Made by a program: the position numbers and the translations under genes
NCBI RefSeq assembly: GCF_025989145.1
Contig: NZ_JAPDNQ010000001.1
Coordinates: 2,046,001-2,110,000 of the forward strand
Direction: 5' to 3'
Length of the DNA: 64,000 nucleotides
Origin: Microbacterium sp. SSM24
Lineage (GTDB): Bacteria; Actinomycetota; Actinomycetes; Actinomycetales; Microbacteriaceae
Part shown: positions 22,862 to 31,543 of the stretch, in pieces
Position numbering within the stretch: position 1 is the stretch's first letter
How the letters are laid out: each line of letters starts with the position of its first letter
The notes under the pieces: generated by a model
The model's input: only the letters and a program-made list of their open reading frames with translations
Told to the model about the DNA's origin: nothing
The model's database searches: none

Positions 22862-23902
22862 TCACACATGGGACGCCGCCGTCGGCTGCTGCTGCGTGAT
22901 GCAGTGGATGCCGCCGCCCCGCGCGAAGATGGGCCGGGCGTCGACAGTCACCACGCGGCGCCCGGGATACGCCTCCGACAGGATGCTGCGCGCCGCGGCA
23001 TCCGCTTGTTCCTCGCCGAAGCCGCAGGCGATGACGCCCTCGTTCACGACGAGGTGGTTGATGTAGCTCCAGTCGACGAAGCCCTCGTGGTCGCGGAGGG
23101 TGGCGGGCGCCGGCACGTCGATGATCTCGAAGGAGCGTCCGGCGGCATCGACTTCGTTCTCGAGGAGCGCACGCAGTTCGCGGGTCACCTCGTGGTCGGG
23201 GTGTGCGGCATCGGGCTGGTGGTGCAGCAGGAGGCGACCGGGCGAGGCGATGGTGGCGACGATGTCGACGTGCCCGTTGGTGCCGAAGTCGTCGTAGTCG
23301 CGTGTGAGACCGCGGGGCAGCCAGATCGTCTTGGTGGTGCCGATGGTGCGCGCGAGCTCGGCCTCGACGCGGGCGCGGTCGGCGTACGGGTTGCGCCGGG
23401 GGTCGAGCTGCACGGTCTCGGTGACGAGCACGGTGCCCTCGCCGTCGACGTGGATGCCGCCGCCTTCGTTGACGAGGACCGAGCTGATGAACTCGGCACC
23501 GGTCTCGGCGGCGACGAAGCGGGCGATCTCAGCGGACTCGCGCCACTCGGCCCATGCCGGCGCGCCCCAGCCGTTGAAGATCCAGTCGACGGCTCCGAGC
23601 ACGCCCGGGCGCTCGTCGTCGAGCACGAAGGTCGGACCGAAGTCGCGCATCCAGAATTCGTCGAGCGGTGCTTCGACGATCTCGACGTCGCCCGAGAGCA
23701 TGCGGCGCGCGCGGTCGATCTCGGTGGGGTCCACCACCATCGTCACGGGTTCGAACTCGGCGATCGCGTGGGCGGTCGCCGTCCAGGCCGCGTAGCACTC
23801 CTCCTGCTCGGTCGGCTCCTCGCCGAGTGTCTGGCCGGCGCGGGGGAAGGCCATCCACGTGCGGTCGTGGGGCGCGGTCTCGGAAGGCATCCGCCAGACC
23901 AT
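22862..23902 (-). CDS. Agmatine deiminase family protein
   Basis: A 346-aa guanidine-modifying enzyme of the peptidyl-arginine/agmatine deiminase fold. Motifs in order: EFWMRDFGP (D87), WIFNGWGAP, NEGGGIHVDG, GTNGHVDIVA (H211, D213) and a C-terminal GGGIHCITQ with nucleophile C334. It converts agmatine to N-carbamoylputrescine and ammonia if the family function holds. GAGGAG precedes ATG 23902; M5 is an alternative. A divergent TetR gene and a palindromic operator candidate lie upstream, and an amidase-signature gene follows. Confidence 0.88.
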   Translation of the reverse strand: MVWRMPSETAPHDRTWMAFPRAGQTLGEEPTEQEECYAAWTATAHAIAEFEPVTMVVDPTEIDRARRMLSGDVEIVEAPLDEFWMRDFGPTFVLDDERPGVLGAVDWIFNGWGAPAWAEWRESAEIARFVAAETGAEFISSVLVNEGGGIHVDGEGTVLVTETVQLDPRRNPYADRARVEAELARTIGTTKTIWLPRGLTRDYDDFGTNGHVDIVATIASPGRLLLHHQPDAAHPDHEVTRELRALLENEVDAAGRSFEIIDVPAPATLRDHEGFVDWSYINHLVVNEGVIACGFGEEQADAAARSILSEAYPGRRVVTVDARPIFARGGGIHCITQQQPTAASHV

Positions 23903-23922
23903 GAGGTGTCCTCTCCTCGTTG

Positions 23923-23938
23923 TTGATCACTTGATCAA
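23923..23938. promoter_or_regulatory. TetR operator candidate
   Basis: TTGATCA-CT-TGATCAA, perfect 7-bp arms, lies between the divergent agmatine deiminase (start 23902) and TetR (start 23968) genes. This is the size and placement expected for an autoregulating TetR-family repressor. Confidence 0.6.
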
Positions 23939-23967
23939 TTCGAGATCACGGTACAGAATCGACCGTG

Positions 23968-24591
23968 ATGCCGTCAACAGCCACTCGCAGATCCGCCGCC
24001 GAGCGCGTCGCCCAGATCTCGGCCGCCGCCCAGTCCCTCGCACGCGAGGCGGGCCTCAGCGCCGTCACGCTGCGCGCCGTCGCGACCGAGGTCGGCGTCG
24101 CGCCTGCACTGGTCGCGCACTACGCGCCGAGCATGGACGCCCTCGTGGGCGACAGCTTCGCCGCGATCGTGGGGGATGAGCTGCGCGAGATCGAGGAGCT
24201 GGCCCGCAGTCGCGCGTCCGCGTCCGACGCGCTCACCGCCGTGCTCGCGAGCCTCCTCGACGAGGGGCGGGCCGAGGTCACGCTCATCTGGGTGCAGAGC
24301 TGGTCGCTGGGTGGGCGGAACGAGACCCTCGCGAGCCGTGTCCGCGAGCAGATGGATGCCTGGCGCACGTTCCTCGCCGGCGTCATCGACGCGGGCCGGG
24401 GCGTGGGCGAGTTCCATTGCGACGATCCGGTGGCGATCGCCGGCCAGATCCTCGGGATGGTCGACGGCCTCAACGCGCACTCGCTCGTCGCCTGGCAGGA
24501 CGCCTCGGAACGCACGCGCCTGCTGCTGCGCTCGGTCGAAGCGATGCTCGACCTCGCGCCCGATGCGCTCGTGGCGCAGCTGTCCGACTGA
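23968..24591 (+). CDS. TetR family regulator of the agmatine cluster
   Basis: A 207-aa TetR-type protein. The N-terminal HTH covers about 10-55 (SAVTLRAVATEVGVAPALVAHYAPS); the rest is helical ligand-binding domain. It is divergent from the agmatine deiminase-amidase genes and 59 bp upstream of an isochorismatase-like hydrolase, so it probably represses one or both in response to an amine or amide. ATG 23968 is used; a GTG directly before it is the alternative. Confidence 0.87.
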   Translation: MPSTATRRSAAERVAQISAAAQSLAREAGLSAVTLRAVATEVGVAPALVAHYAPSMDALVGDSFAAIVGDELREIEELARSRASASDALTAVLASLLDEGRAEVTLIWVQSWSLGGRNETLASRVREQMDAWRTFLAGVIDAGRGVGEFHCDDPVAIAGQILGMVDGLNAHSLVAWQDASERTRLLLRSVEAMLDLAPDALVAQLSD

Positions 24592-24650
24592 CCGGACCGC
24601 CCGGGTCTACGGTGGAGTCCGGACACCCCCCGAGCTCCAGGAGGAGACGC

Positions 24651-25193
24651 ATGTCCCAGACCCTCGTCATCATCGACATCCAGCGGGACTACTTTCCGGG
24701 CGGTGCATATCCCCTCGTCGGGGCGGACGCCGCCGCCGAGCGGGCGGCGACTCTGCTCGCCCACCAGCGTGAGAGCGGTGGACGCGTGATCCACGTGCAG
24801 CACGAGAGTCGCGAAGAAGGCGCCGACATGCTCGTCCCGGGCACGCCCGGAGGCGAGATCGACCCGCGCGTGGCCCCGCGGGACGGCGAGACCGTGGTGC
24901 GCAAGACGTTCCCGAACGCGTTCCTCGAGACCGGGCTGCACGAGCTGCTCGGCGGGGGAGCGGCATCCGATCTCCTCGTCGTCGGGATGATGAGCAGCAT
25001 GTGCGTCGATGCGACCGTGCGCGCCGCGGTCGACCTCGGCTACGACGTGACGGTGGCCGCCGACGCATGCGCCGCGCCCGACCTGGAGTTCGACGGCAGG
25101 ACGATCGGCGGTGCCGACGTGCACGCGGCGTTCATGGCCGCGCTCGCCTCGGCCTACGCGCGCGTCGAGACGGTCGCCGACCTCGTGGGCTGA
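24651..25193 (+). CDS. Isochorismatase-family cysteine hydrolase
   Basis: A 180-aa cysteine hydrolase with the complete triad D9 (VIIDIQRDY), K85 (VRKTFPNAF) and C118 (MSSMCVDATVR). Size and motifs fit the nicotinamidase/N-carbamoylsarcosine amidase/isochorismatase superfamily. Substrate is not fixed by motifs; with the nearby agmatine deiminase, a carbamoyl-amine is an attractive guess. GGAGGAG precedes ATG 24651. It follows the TetR gene on the same strand. Confidence 0.88.
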   Translation: MSQTLVIIDIQRDYFPGGAYPLVGADAAAERAATLLAHQRESGGRVIHVQHESREEGADMLVPGTPGGEIDPRVAPRDGETVVRKTFPNAFLETGLHELLGGGAASDLLVVGMMSSMCVDATVRAAVDLGYDVTVAADACAAPDLEFDGRTIGGADVHAAFMAALASAYARVETVADLVG

Positions 25194-25272
25194 CGCCGTT
25201 CCCCCGGGCGCGGGCCCGACACTAGATTCGTCTCGAACGTCCCCGGCAGGTGGGGCGGGACTCGGGGGTCCG

Positions 25273-26256
25273 ATGAACACCGTGTCGCACATGCGCGATG
25301 CCGTCTTCTTCGAGGGAGACGAGGCGCCTCGACGCTTCAGCAGGTTCTGGCTGCTGCTCGTCCTGTCCAGCGTCATCGCGGCCGCCGGCGTCGTCGCGGA
25401 CTCGGATGCCACCGTGATCGGTGCGATGATCGTCGCTCCGCTGATGACGCCGATCCTCGGGATCGTGCTCGCGACGGTGCTCGGCGATCGTGCGAACCTG
25501 CTGCGCTCGTGGGGGCTCGTGTTCGCCGGGGCGGCGACCGCGATCGCGATCGGCTACGGGGTCGGCCTGCTGGTGGCGGCGCCGGTCATCGCCTCGACGG
25601 ATCCGCAGGTCGCGCAGCGCGTCGCCCCCGACCTCATCGACCTCCTCGCCGCGCTGGCGACGGGCGCCGTCGGCGTCATCGCACTCGTCCGGTCGGACAT
25701 CTCCGACACTCTGCCCGGCGTCGCCATCGCGATCTCGCTCGTGCCTCCGCTCACCGTCGTCGGCCTCACGCTCGAGTCGCAGGCGTGGGATCAGGCGCTG
25801 GGCGCTCTGCTCCTCTTCGCGACGAACGTCGCTGCGATCCTGGCATCGGGAGTCGTCGTGCTGGCCGTGTACCGCATCCGTGCGAGAGCGGATGCCGCGG
25901 CCGCTCGCCCGGTCGGCGAGAAGCAGCCCTCGCCTCGTCGATCGATCGTGTTCATCGCCGCGACGCTGCTCATCATCGCCGTTCCGCTCACCGTGACGTC
26001 GCTCCAGGCGACACAGCAGACCGCGCTCGAGTCCGAGGTGCGCGCCGTCGTCGCTCCGTGGGCCGAGGATCACGAGTGGGAGCTCGCCGCCGTGACGACG
26101 GACGGCGACACCGCGCAGGTGACGCTGACCGGTTCCGTGGCCCAGCCCGACACCGCGAGCCTCTCGGCAGCGCTCGAGGACGCCGGGGTCGACCCGGCGA
26201 AGGTGACCGCGCAATTCGTCCCGGCCCACATCGTTCAGCTCGGCCCGCCGGGCTGA
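25273..26256 (+). CDS. DUF389 membrane protein
   Basis: A 327-aa protein with an N-terminal seven-helix domain (about 22-220) carrying the DUF389 signature GAMIVAPLMTPILGIVLA, then a DISDTLPGVAIAISLVPPL block, followed by a soluble C-terminal part. The family is widespread in actinobacteria and cyanobacteria; its function is unknown. It stands alone between the isochorismatase-like gene and a convergent hypothetical. Confidence 0.87.
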   Translation: MNTVSHMRDAVFFEGDEAPRRFSRFWLLLVLSSVIAAAGVVADSDATVIGAMIVAPLMTPILGIVLATVLGDRANLLRSWGLVFAGAATAIAIGYGVGLLVAAPVIASTDPQVAQRVAPDLIDLLAALATGAVGVIALVRSDISDTLPGVAIAISLVPPLTVVGLTLESQAWDQALGALLLFATNVAAILASGVVVLAVYRIRARADAAAARPVGEKQPSPRRSIVFIAATLLIIAVPLTVTSLQATQQTALESEVRAVVAPWAEDHEWELAAVTTDGDTAQVTLTGSVAQPDTASLSAALEDAGVDPAKVTAQFVPAHIVQLGPPG

Positions 26257-26286
26257 ACTCAGCAGTGCGTCATTCTTGCGCCCGGG

Positions 26287-26595
26287 TCACGCGACCCGCG
26301 GCCGGTGCCCTCGCTCGCTGAAGGGAGGACGGTGAGGGATCTCGTCCGGGCGGCGCAGGCGAAGGCCGGCGTTGCGATGACGGACCAGATCCTCGAGGAC
26401 CTCCGTTGGCGATCGATAGAGCACGGGCAGGGTCGTTCCCTGCAGCCAGACGACCTCGACGAGATCGTCCTCGGTTTCCGAAAGACATGCCACGAGGCAG
26501 CGCGAGTCATCCATCGGGTACTGGAGGTCGTAGACGACCCACTCGTGTGAAGCGACGCGGCGCAGTTCCAGCGCCGCCGCATTCGTGGATTCCAT
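26287..26595 (-). CDS. Hypothetical 102-aa protein
   Basis: MESTNAAALELRRVASHEWV followed by a beta-rich middle (CLSETEDDLVEVVWLQ) and a C-terminal VLEDLVRHRN...RPDEIPHRPPF. It is soluble and moderately acidic with no recognised domain. GAGGAGGTG lies directly before ATG 26595, giving strong support for this start over the open frame upstream. Divergent from the SDR gene at 26792. Confidence 0.7.
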   Translation of the reverse strand: MESTNAAALELRRVASHEWVVYDLQYPMDDSRCLVACLSETEDDLVEVVWLQGTTLPVLYRSPTEVLEDLVRHRNAGLRLRRPDEIPHRPPFSERGHRPRVA

Positions 26596-26791
26596 CGGCA
26601 CCTCCTCGAGCGACGTCTCCAGCATGCGCCTCACGCCCGCGTACGGCATCCCCTTGACATCCCGAAGAGCGGGAGTTACCTCTTCGCGAATCGTCCCGAC
26701 TGTGTGGGAGACCGGACCGTGCGCCTCCGTCAAGCCCCTTCCGGCTCGGCGGCACGGGTTTCTACGGTCGAGGAAGACCGGAGGGAACCAC

Positions 26792-27676
26792 ATGACCGAC
26801 ACGCAGGCCGACCCGCGCGACAAGCATCCCCAGGGAGGCTTCCCGCCCCAGGAGCAGGAGCAGCCGGGCTTGACCGACAAAACGCAACCCGAGCCGGACC
26901 ATGGCGAGAAGTCGTACGTCGGTGCAGGCCGACTGGCCGGCCGGCGCGCGCTCATCACCGGCGGCGACTCCGGCATCGGCCGCGCCGTCGCCATCGCGTT
27001 CGCGCGGGAGGGCGCGCACGTCGCGATCGCGCACATGCCCGAGGAGCAAGCCGACGCCGATGACACCATCGCAGAAGTGACGGATGCCGGCGCCACCGGA
27101 GTCTCGTTCGCCGGCGACCTCCGGGATGAGGGGTTCGCCACGTCGATCGTCGACGATACGGTCGAAGCGCTCGGGGGGCTCGACATCGTCGTGCTCAACG
27201 CGGCATACCAGAAGGACCGGGAATCGCTGGAAACCCTGGAGACCGAGGAGTTCGACCGCGTCTTCAAGACGAACCTCTACGGCCTGCTGTACACGGCGCG
27301 CCAGGCCGTGCCGCACCTGCAGCCGGGAAGCTCGATCATCGTGACGTCGTCGGTGCAAGCCTTCAATCCGTCGCCCGGTCTCATCGACTACGCGATGACG
27401 AAGGCGGCGCAAGTGGCCTTCGTGAAGGCGCTCGCCGAACAGCTCGGACCGAAGGGCGTCCGCGTGAACGCCGTCGCGCCCGGGCCCATCTGGACTCCAC
27501 TCATCCCGGCGACGGGATGGGACGCCGAGCGCATCGCGACGTTCGGGACCGATACGCCCCTGGGGCGACCGGGGCAGCCCGCCGAGCTTGCGGGCGCGTA
27601 CGTGTACCTCGCATCCGAGGCGGCGTCGTACGTGTCGGGTGCGGTGCTCCCGGTGACGGGGGGCAAGGCCCTGTGA
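26792..27676 (+). CDS. SDR family oxidoreductase
   Basis: A 294-aa short-chain dehydrogenase with the long Pro/Gln-rich N-terminal extension seen in the YhdF/YghA-type SDR group. Cofactor motif TGGDSGIGR (57-64), NAAYQ (136-140), catalytic Ser in VTSSVQ (186-187) and Y200-x3-K204 (DYAMTKAA) are all present. These enzymes are often stress-related; substrate is unknown. GGAGGG precedes ATG 26792. The stop overlaps the GTG of the following lipoprotein (GTGA), so the three-gene run SDR-lipoprotein-CDF is probably an operon. Confidence 0.9.
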   Translation: MTDTQADPRDKHPQGGFPPQEQEQPGLTDKTQPEPDHGEKSYVGAGRLAGRRALITGGDSGIGRAVAIAFAREGAHVAIAHMPEEQADADDTIAEVTDAGATGVSFAGDLRDEGFATSIVDDTVEALGGLDIVVLNAAYQKDRESLETLETEEFDRVFKTNLYGLLYTARQAVPHLQPGSSIIVTSSVQAFNPSPGLIDYAMTKAAQVAFVKALAEQLGPKGVRVNAVAPGPIWTPLIPATGWDAERIATFGTDTPLGRPGQPAELAGAYVYLASEAASYVSGAVLPVTGGKAL

Positions 27677-28185
27677 CCCGGCCCCGCCCGCGAGGCCCGA
27701 GCCGGAAGCCGGCCGGATCCTCGCGAGCGGTAGGCGCGTCGGCGATCGCTGCGCTGACGATCGCGCTCGCCGGGTGCGGCATCCAGATCCCGGCAGACCC
27801 GGACGGCTCGCTCGAGCGCATCACCGGCGGCGAGCTCCGGGTGGGCGCGTCACCGAGCGGAGACCTCGTCGTCGTCGACGGCGATGAAGCGGAGGGCCCA
27901 TTGGCCGAGGTGATCGAGGGCTTCGCGGCAGAGCGGGGCGCGACGGTCGTCTGGACCATCGACAGCGAGGAGGACCTGGTCGATGACCTGGTGCGCGGCC
28001 GCCTCGACCTCGCCATCGGGGGCATGACCGCATCCACGCCGTGGACGACGCAGGTCTCGGCGACCCGGGGGTACCCCGGCCTCCCCGGGTCGAAGGGTGC
28101 CGATGTCACGGTGCTGCTCCCCCTCGGCGAGAACGCCCTGCAGGCCGCGCTGGAGACCTACCTCGACGAGGAGGTGGCGCGGTGA
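27673..28185 (+). CDS. Lipoprotein with partial SBP-3-like domain
   Basis: A 170-aa secreted lipoprotein. A basic N-terminus and hydrophobic stretch end in the lipobox LAGC (about 31-34). The mature part (LRVGASPSGDLVVVDGD, LAEVIEGFAAERGATV, RGRLDLAIGGMT) resembles the first lobe of family 3 solute-binding proteins but is far too short for a complete two-lobe receptor. GTG 27673 overlaps the SDR stop, and its own stop overlaps the GTG of the CDF transporter. Confidence 0.72.
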   Translation: MTRPRPRGPSRKPAGSSRAVGASAIAALTIALAGCGIQIPADPDGSLERITGGELRVGASPSGDLVVVDGDEAEGPLAEVIEGFAAERGATVVWTIDSEEDLVDDLVRGRLDLAIGGMTASTPWTTQVSATRGYPGLPGSKGADVTVLLPLGENALQAALETYLDEEVAR

Positions 28186-29201
28186 AGTCGATGGGACGCA
28201 CCGACCTGCCTCCCGGGCAGCAGGAGGCGCTGCGCAAGGCCGTGCGGTGGGAGTGGTTCACGATCGGTTACACGTGCGTCACGATCGCGCTGATCGCGCT
28301 GGTGGTGAGCGGCTCGCAGGCGATGAAGACCGCGTGGATCGAGGACATGCTGTCGCTCATCCCGCAGATCTCGTTCCTCCTCGCGCTCCTCGTGATCCGG
28401 CATCCGCCTACCCGGAAGTTCCCCTACGGTCTGCACCGTGCGATGGCCGCCGGACATCTCGTCGCCGGCGTCGCGCTGCTCATCGTCGGCGGCAACCTCG
28501 CCGTCGAGGCGGTTCTCGGACTCGTACGCGCGGAGCATCCCGCGATCGGCACGGTGCAGGTGTTCGGGCAGACCGTGTGGCTCGGCTGGTTCATGGTGGG
28601 GGTCATGGCGCTCGTGACGATCGGTCCGTTCATCTACGGCCCGGCCAAGGCGAAGCTCGCGCCTGTCCTGCACAACAAGGTGCTGTACACCGACGCCGAC
28701 ATGGCCAAGGCCGACTGGACGACCACGGTCGCCTCGATCGTCGGCGTGCTCGGGATCGGGATCGGCTGGTGGTGGCTCGACAGCGCGGCCGCACTGTTCA
28801 TCTCGGTCGGCATCGTGTGGGACGGCTACCGCAACTCGCGCTCGGCGGTGCTCGATCTGATCGACCAGCGGGCCCGCACATACGACGACCAGGAACGGCA
28901 CCCTCTGCACGGTCGCATCATCGCCGCGCTGGACGCTCAGCCGTGGGTCGAGGCCTCGGCGGTGCGCATCCGCGACATGGGCCAGGTCTTCCACATCGAG
29001 GCGTTCGTCGTGCCGCGCCACGGCAAGGTGTCGCTCGATCATCTCGAGGCGGCCAGGCGGGCACTCGCCGAAATGGACTGGAAAATGCAGGATGTCGTCG
29101 TCGTACCGGTGGCGGAGCTGCCCGACGAGGCCTCCCGCGGCGACCGCGGCGAGGCGAAGGTGCAGCCCGCGCCCTCGGCTAGGCCGAGACGAGGGATGTG
29201 A
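28182..29201 (+). CDS. Cation diffusion facilitator family transporter
   Basis: A 339-aa secondary metal transporter. Membrane helices fill about 28-215; the C-terminal part (about 230-310) is the cytoplasmic regulatory domain (PLHGRIIAALDAQPWVEASA). The DADMAKADWTTT segment supplies Asp metal ligands typical of CDF proteins. Likely substrates are Zn, Fe or Mn ions exported in exchange for protons. GTG 28182 overlaps the lipoprotein stop. Its 3' end overlaps the convergent ROK gene by 23 bp. Confidence 0.87.
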   Translation: MKSMGRTDLPPGQQEALRKAVRWEWFTIGYTCVTIALIALVVSGSQAMKTAWIEDMLSLIPQISFLLALLVIRHPPTRKFPYGLHRAMAAGHLVAGVALLIVGGNLAVEAVLGLVRAEHPAIGTVQVFGQTVWLGWFMVGVMALVTIGPFIYGPAKAKLAPVLHNKVLYTDADMAKADWTTTVASIVGVLGIGIGWWWLDSAAALFISVGIVWDGYRNSRSAVLDLIDQRARTYDDQERHPLHGRIIAALDAQPWVEASAVRIRDMGQVFHIEAFVVPRHGKVSLDHLEAARRALAEMDWKMQDVVVVPVAELPDEASRGDRGEAKVQPAPSARPRRGM

Positions 29202-30357
29202 GCGTCTCCGGGGACAGCGCGTGCTCGATCGCGAGCATGCTGGCACCCAGCACCGCAGCGTTGTGCGCGGCGGCGGACTGGACGATCGCGAGATGCTCGG
29301 TGGCGAGCGGGATCGAGCGGGTGTAGACGACCTCGCGCACGCCCGCGATCAGGTGCTCGCCGACGCGGGCCATGGAGCCCCCGATCGCGATGACCGACGG
29401 GTTCACCAGGCTCACGCAGGTGGTGAGCACCTCGCCGATGTCACGGCCGGCCTGGCGCACCGCCTGGATCGCGTCGATGTTCCCGCGCTTGACGAGGTCG
29501 ACGACGTCGTTGCCGTTCTCGGCGTCGACGCCTTGGGCGCGGAGCGCGCGGGCGATGGCCGGTCCGGAGGCGAGCGCCTCGAGGCAGCCCTGGTTGCCGC
29601 AGTGGCAGGGGACCCCGGCGCCGCGTGCGACGCGGACGTGGCCGATGTCTCCTGCGATGCCCTGGGCACCGCGCTGAAGGGTGCCGCCCGAGATGACTCC
29701 CGCGCCGATGCCGGTGGCCACCTTCACGAACATGAGGTGCTCGACGCCGGGGTACGCGGCGGCGCGCTCGCCGAGCGCCATGATGTTCACGTCGTTGTCG
29801 ACGAGCACGGGCACGTCGAGGTGCTGCTGCACCCAGCCGGGCACGTCGAAGCGGTCCCATCCGGGCATGATCGGCGGGTTCACCGGCTGCCCGGTCGAGT
29901 GCTCGACGGGCCCGGGAATGCCCATGCCGATCGCCGCCAGGTCGCTCGTGGAGCGTCCGATCCGATCGAGCAGCGCGACCGCGTTCTCGACGAGCCACGT
30001 GAGCACCGGCTCGGGCCCGAGTGTGACGTCGAGCGGCTCGCTGTGCTGCGCCACGATGCTGCCGGAGAGATCGGTCACGGCGAGGGTGGCGTGCGAGGCG
30101 CCGATGTCGGCCGCGAGGACCAGTCGAGCGCTCGGATTGAGGGCGAACTGCGACGGCGGGCGGCCGCCGGTCGAGACGGTCTCGGCGATGGGGGTGATCA
30201 GGCCCATGCGCATGAGCTCGTCGACCCGCGCCGCGATCGTCGAACGGGCGAGTCCCGTGGACTTCGCGAGCTCGGCGCGCGTGCGCGGCACGCCATCACG
30301 CAGAAGCTGGAAGAGCTGATTCACTCCCGACACGTTCGTCGTCGTCTCAACGGCCAT
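29179..30357 (-). CDS. ROK family transcriptional regulator
   Basis: A 392-aa ROK repressor. An N-terminal winged HTH (about 10-65, RAELAKSTGLARSTIAARVD) is followed by a sugar-kinase-like domain with DIGASHATLAV, GIGAGVI and the zinc motif CHCGNQGCLE. It most likely senses a sugar and controls the ABC transporter and sugar genes at 30482-36641. ATG 30357 is used; GTG 30366 is the alternative, neither with a good ribosome site. It is the last gene on the minus strand of the locus. Confidence 0.9.
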   Translation of the reverse strand: MAVETTTNVSGVNQLFQLLRDGVPRTRAELAKSTGLARSTIAARVDELMRMGLITPIAETVSTGGRPPSQFALNPSARLVLAADIGASHATLAVTDLSGSIVAQHSEPLDVTLGPEPVLTWLVENAVALLDRIGRSTSDLAAIGMGIPGPVEHSTGQPVNPPIMPGWDRFDVPGWVQQHLDVPVLVDNDVNIMALGERAAAYPGVEHLMFVKVATGIGAGVISGGTLQRGAQGIAGDIGHVRVARGAGVPCHCGNQGCLEALASGPAIARALRAQGVDAENGNDVVDLVKRGNIDAIQAVRQAGRDIGEVLTTCVSLVNPSVIAIGGSMARVGEHLIAGVREVVYTRSIPLATEHLAIVQSAAAHNAAVLGASMLAIEHALSPETLTSLVSA

Positions 30358-30481
30358 TTTCGCCACATTTCACTTTATCGGCGCGAGGAGGGCGCCGAAG
30401 TCCCAGGACTTCTGACGGGATGCCGCGGCCCGGCGCCGGTGACCCTTCAATAGTCGGTCGGCGCCGGGTGGCGGCATCCGA

Positions 30482-31543
30482 TCAGGTAGCTCGCCCGGTG
30501 GGCCGGGCGAAGCGCTGCTGCAGCAGCACGGCGACCACGATGATGACGCCCTTCACGACGTTCTGCACGGACGAGTTCAGGTTGTTCTGAACGAACACGT
30601 TGGTGAGGGTTGTGAAGATCAGCACGCCGAACACCGTGCCGGTGACGGTGCCGCGTCCGCCGATCAGCAGCGTGCCGCCGACGACGACGGCGGCGATCGC
30701 GTCGAGCTCGAGGAGCGTGCCGTGCGTCGAGGTTCCGGCCGTGGTGCGTCCGAGGTACATTACCGCGGCGATGCCCGCGCACAGCCCGGAGATCGCGTAG
30801 AGCCACATGGTGTGGCGCTTCACGTTGATGCCGGCGAGGCGGGCCGCTTCGCGGTTGCCGCCGATCGCGACCGTGCGGCGGCCGAAGGTGGTGCGGTTGA
30901 GGACGATCCAGCCCGCCACCGCGACGATGGCGAAGATCCAGATGAGGAGGTCGACGCCGATGATGTCGAGGTTCATGAACTCGATGAAGCCGCGGTCCTT
31001 GACCTGCAGCGTGCGGCGCTCGGCGAGCACCTCTGCGAGGCCTCGCGCGGCGATCAGCATGGCGAGCGTCGCCATGAAGGCGACGACCTTGCCGTACGCG
31101 ATCACGATGCCGTTGATCAGTCCGGCCGCGACGCCGACGAGCAGCGCCATCACGATCATGACGATCCAGTGCATCTGATCAGCGAGGTCCTGGATCGCGG
31201 CGAGCGTCGCGACGACCGACGCGAGGCCGAGCACCGAGCCGACCGAGAGGTCGATGCCGCCGGCCGTGATCACGAGCGTCATGCCGATCGCGACGACGCC
31301 GAGGATCGACGCCTGACGCAGGATCGTGAGCGTGTTGCTGACGCTCAGGAAGGTGTCGGGCGCGGTGACCGCGCCGACGATGACGAGAAGCAGCAGCGCG
31401 ACCACGAGGCCGAGGTTGCGGCCCACCGAGCCGGACATGAATCGCCGGACGCCGGACGCCTGAGCCGTGTCCATCGTGCCAGTGGGCGGCGGCGCCTCGC
31501 TGGCTGTGGGGACGCCTGCGGTCCCGGGGTTCTGCTCGCTCAC
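30482..31543 (-). CDS. Ribose-type ABC transporter permease
   Basis: A 353-aa permease of the RbsC/XylH/AraH family with about eight to ten helices and the typical AGGIDLSVGSVLGLASVV segment and the GGREAARLAGINVKR-like cytoplasmic loop (EAARLAGINVKRHTMW). It forms the pore for sugar uptake with the ATPase upstream. GTG 31543 overlaps the ATPase stop (GTGA). The N-terminus carries an extra ~35 hydrophilic residues. Confidence 0.9.
   Translation of the reverse strand: MSEQNPGTAGVPTASEAPPPTGTMDTAQASGVRRFMSGSVGRNLGLVVALLLLVIVGAVTAPDTFLSVSNTLTILRQASILGVVAIGMTLVITAGGIDLSVGSVLGLASVVATLAAIQDLADQMHWIVMIVMALLVGVAAGLINGIVIAYGKVVAFMATLAMLIAARGLAEVLAERRTLQVKDRGFIEFMNLDIIGVDLLIWIFAIVAVAGWIVLNRTTFGRRTVAIGGNREAARLAGINVKRHTMWLYAISGLCAGIAAVMYLGRTTAGTSTHGTLLELDAIAAVVVGGTLLIGGRGTVTGTVFGVLIFTTLTNVFVQNNLNSSVQNVVKGVIIVVAVLLQQRFARPTGRAT

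Noticed and set aside
22788..22865. N-terminal extension of the amidase to 22862 or 22865
   Set aside because: The extra residues translate an intergenic repeat; ATG 22787 has a good ribosome site and begins the family homology.
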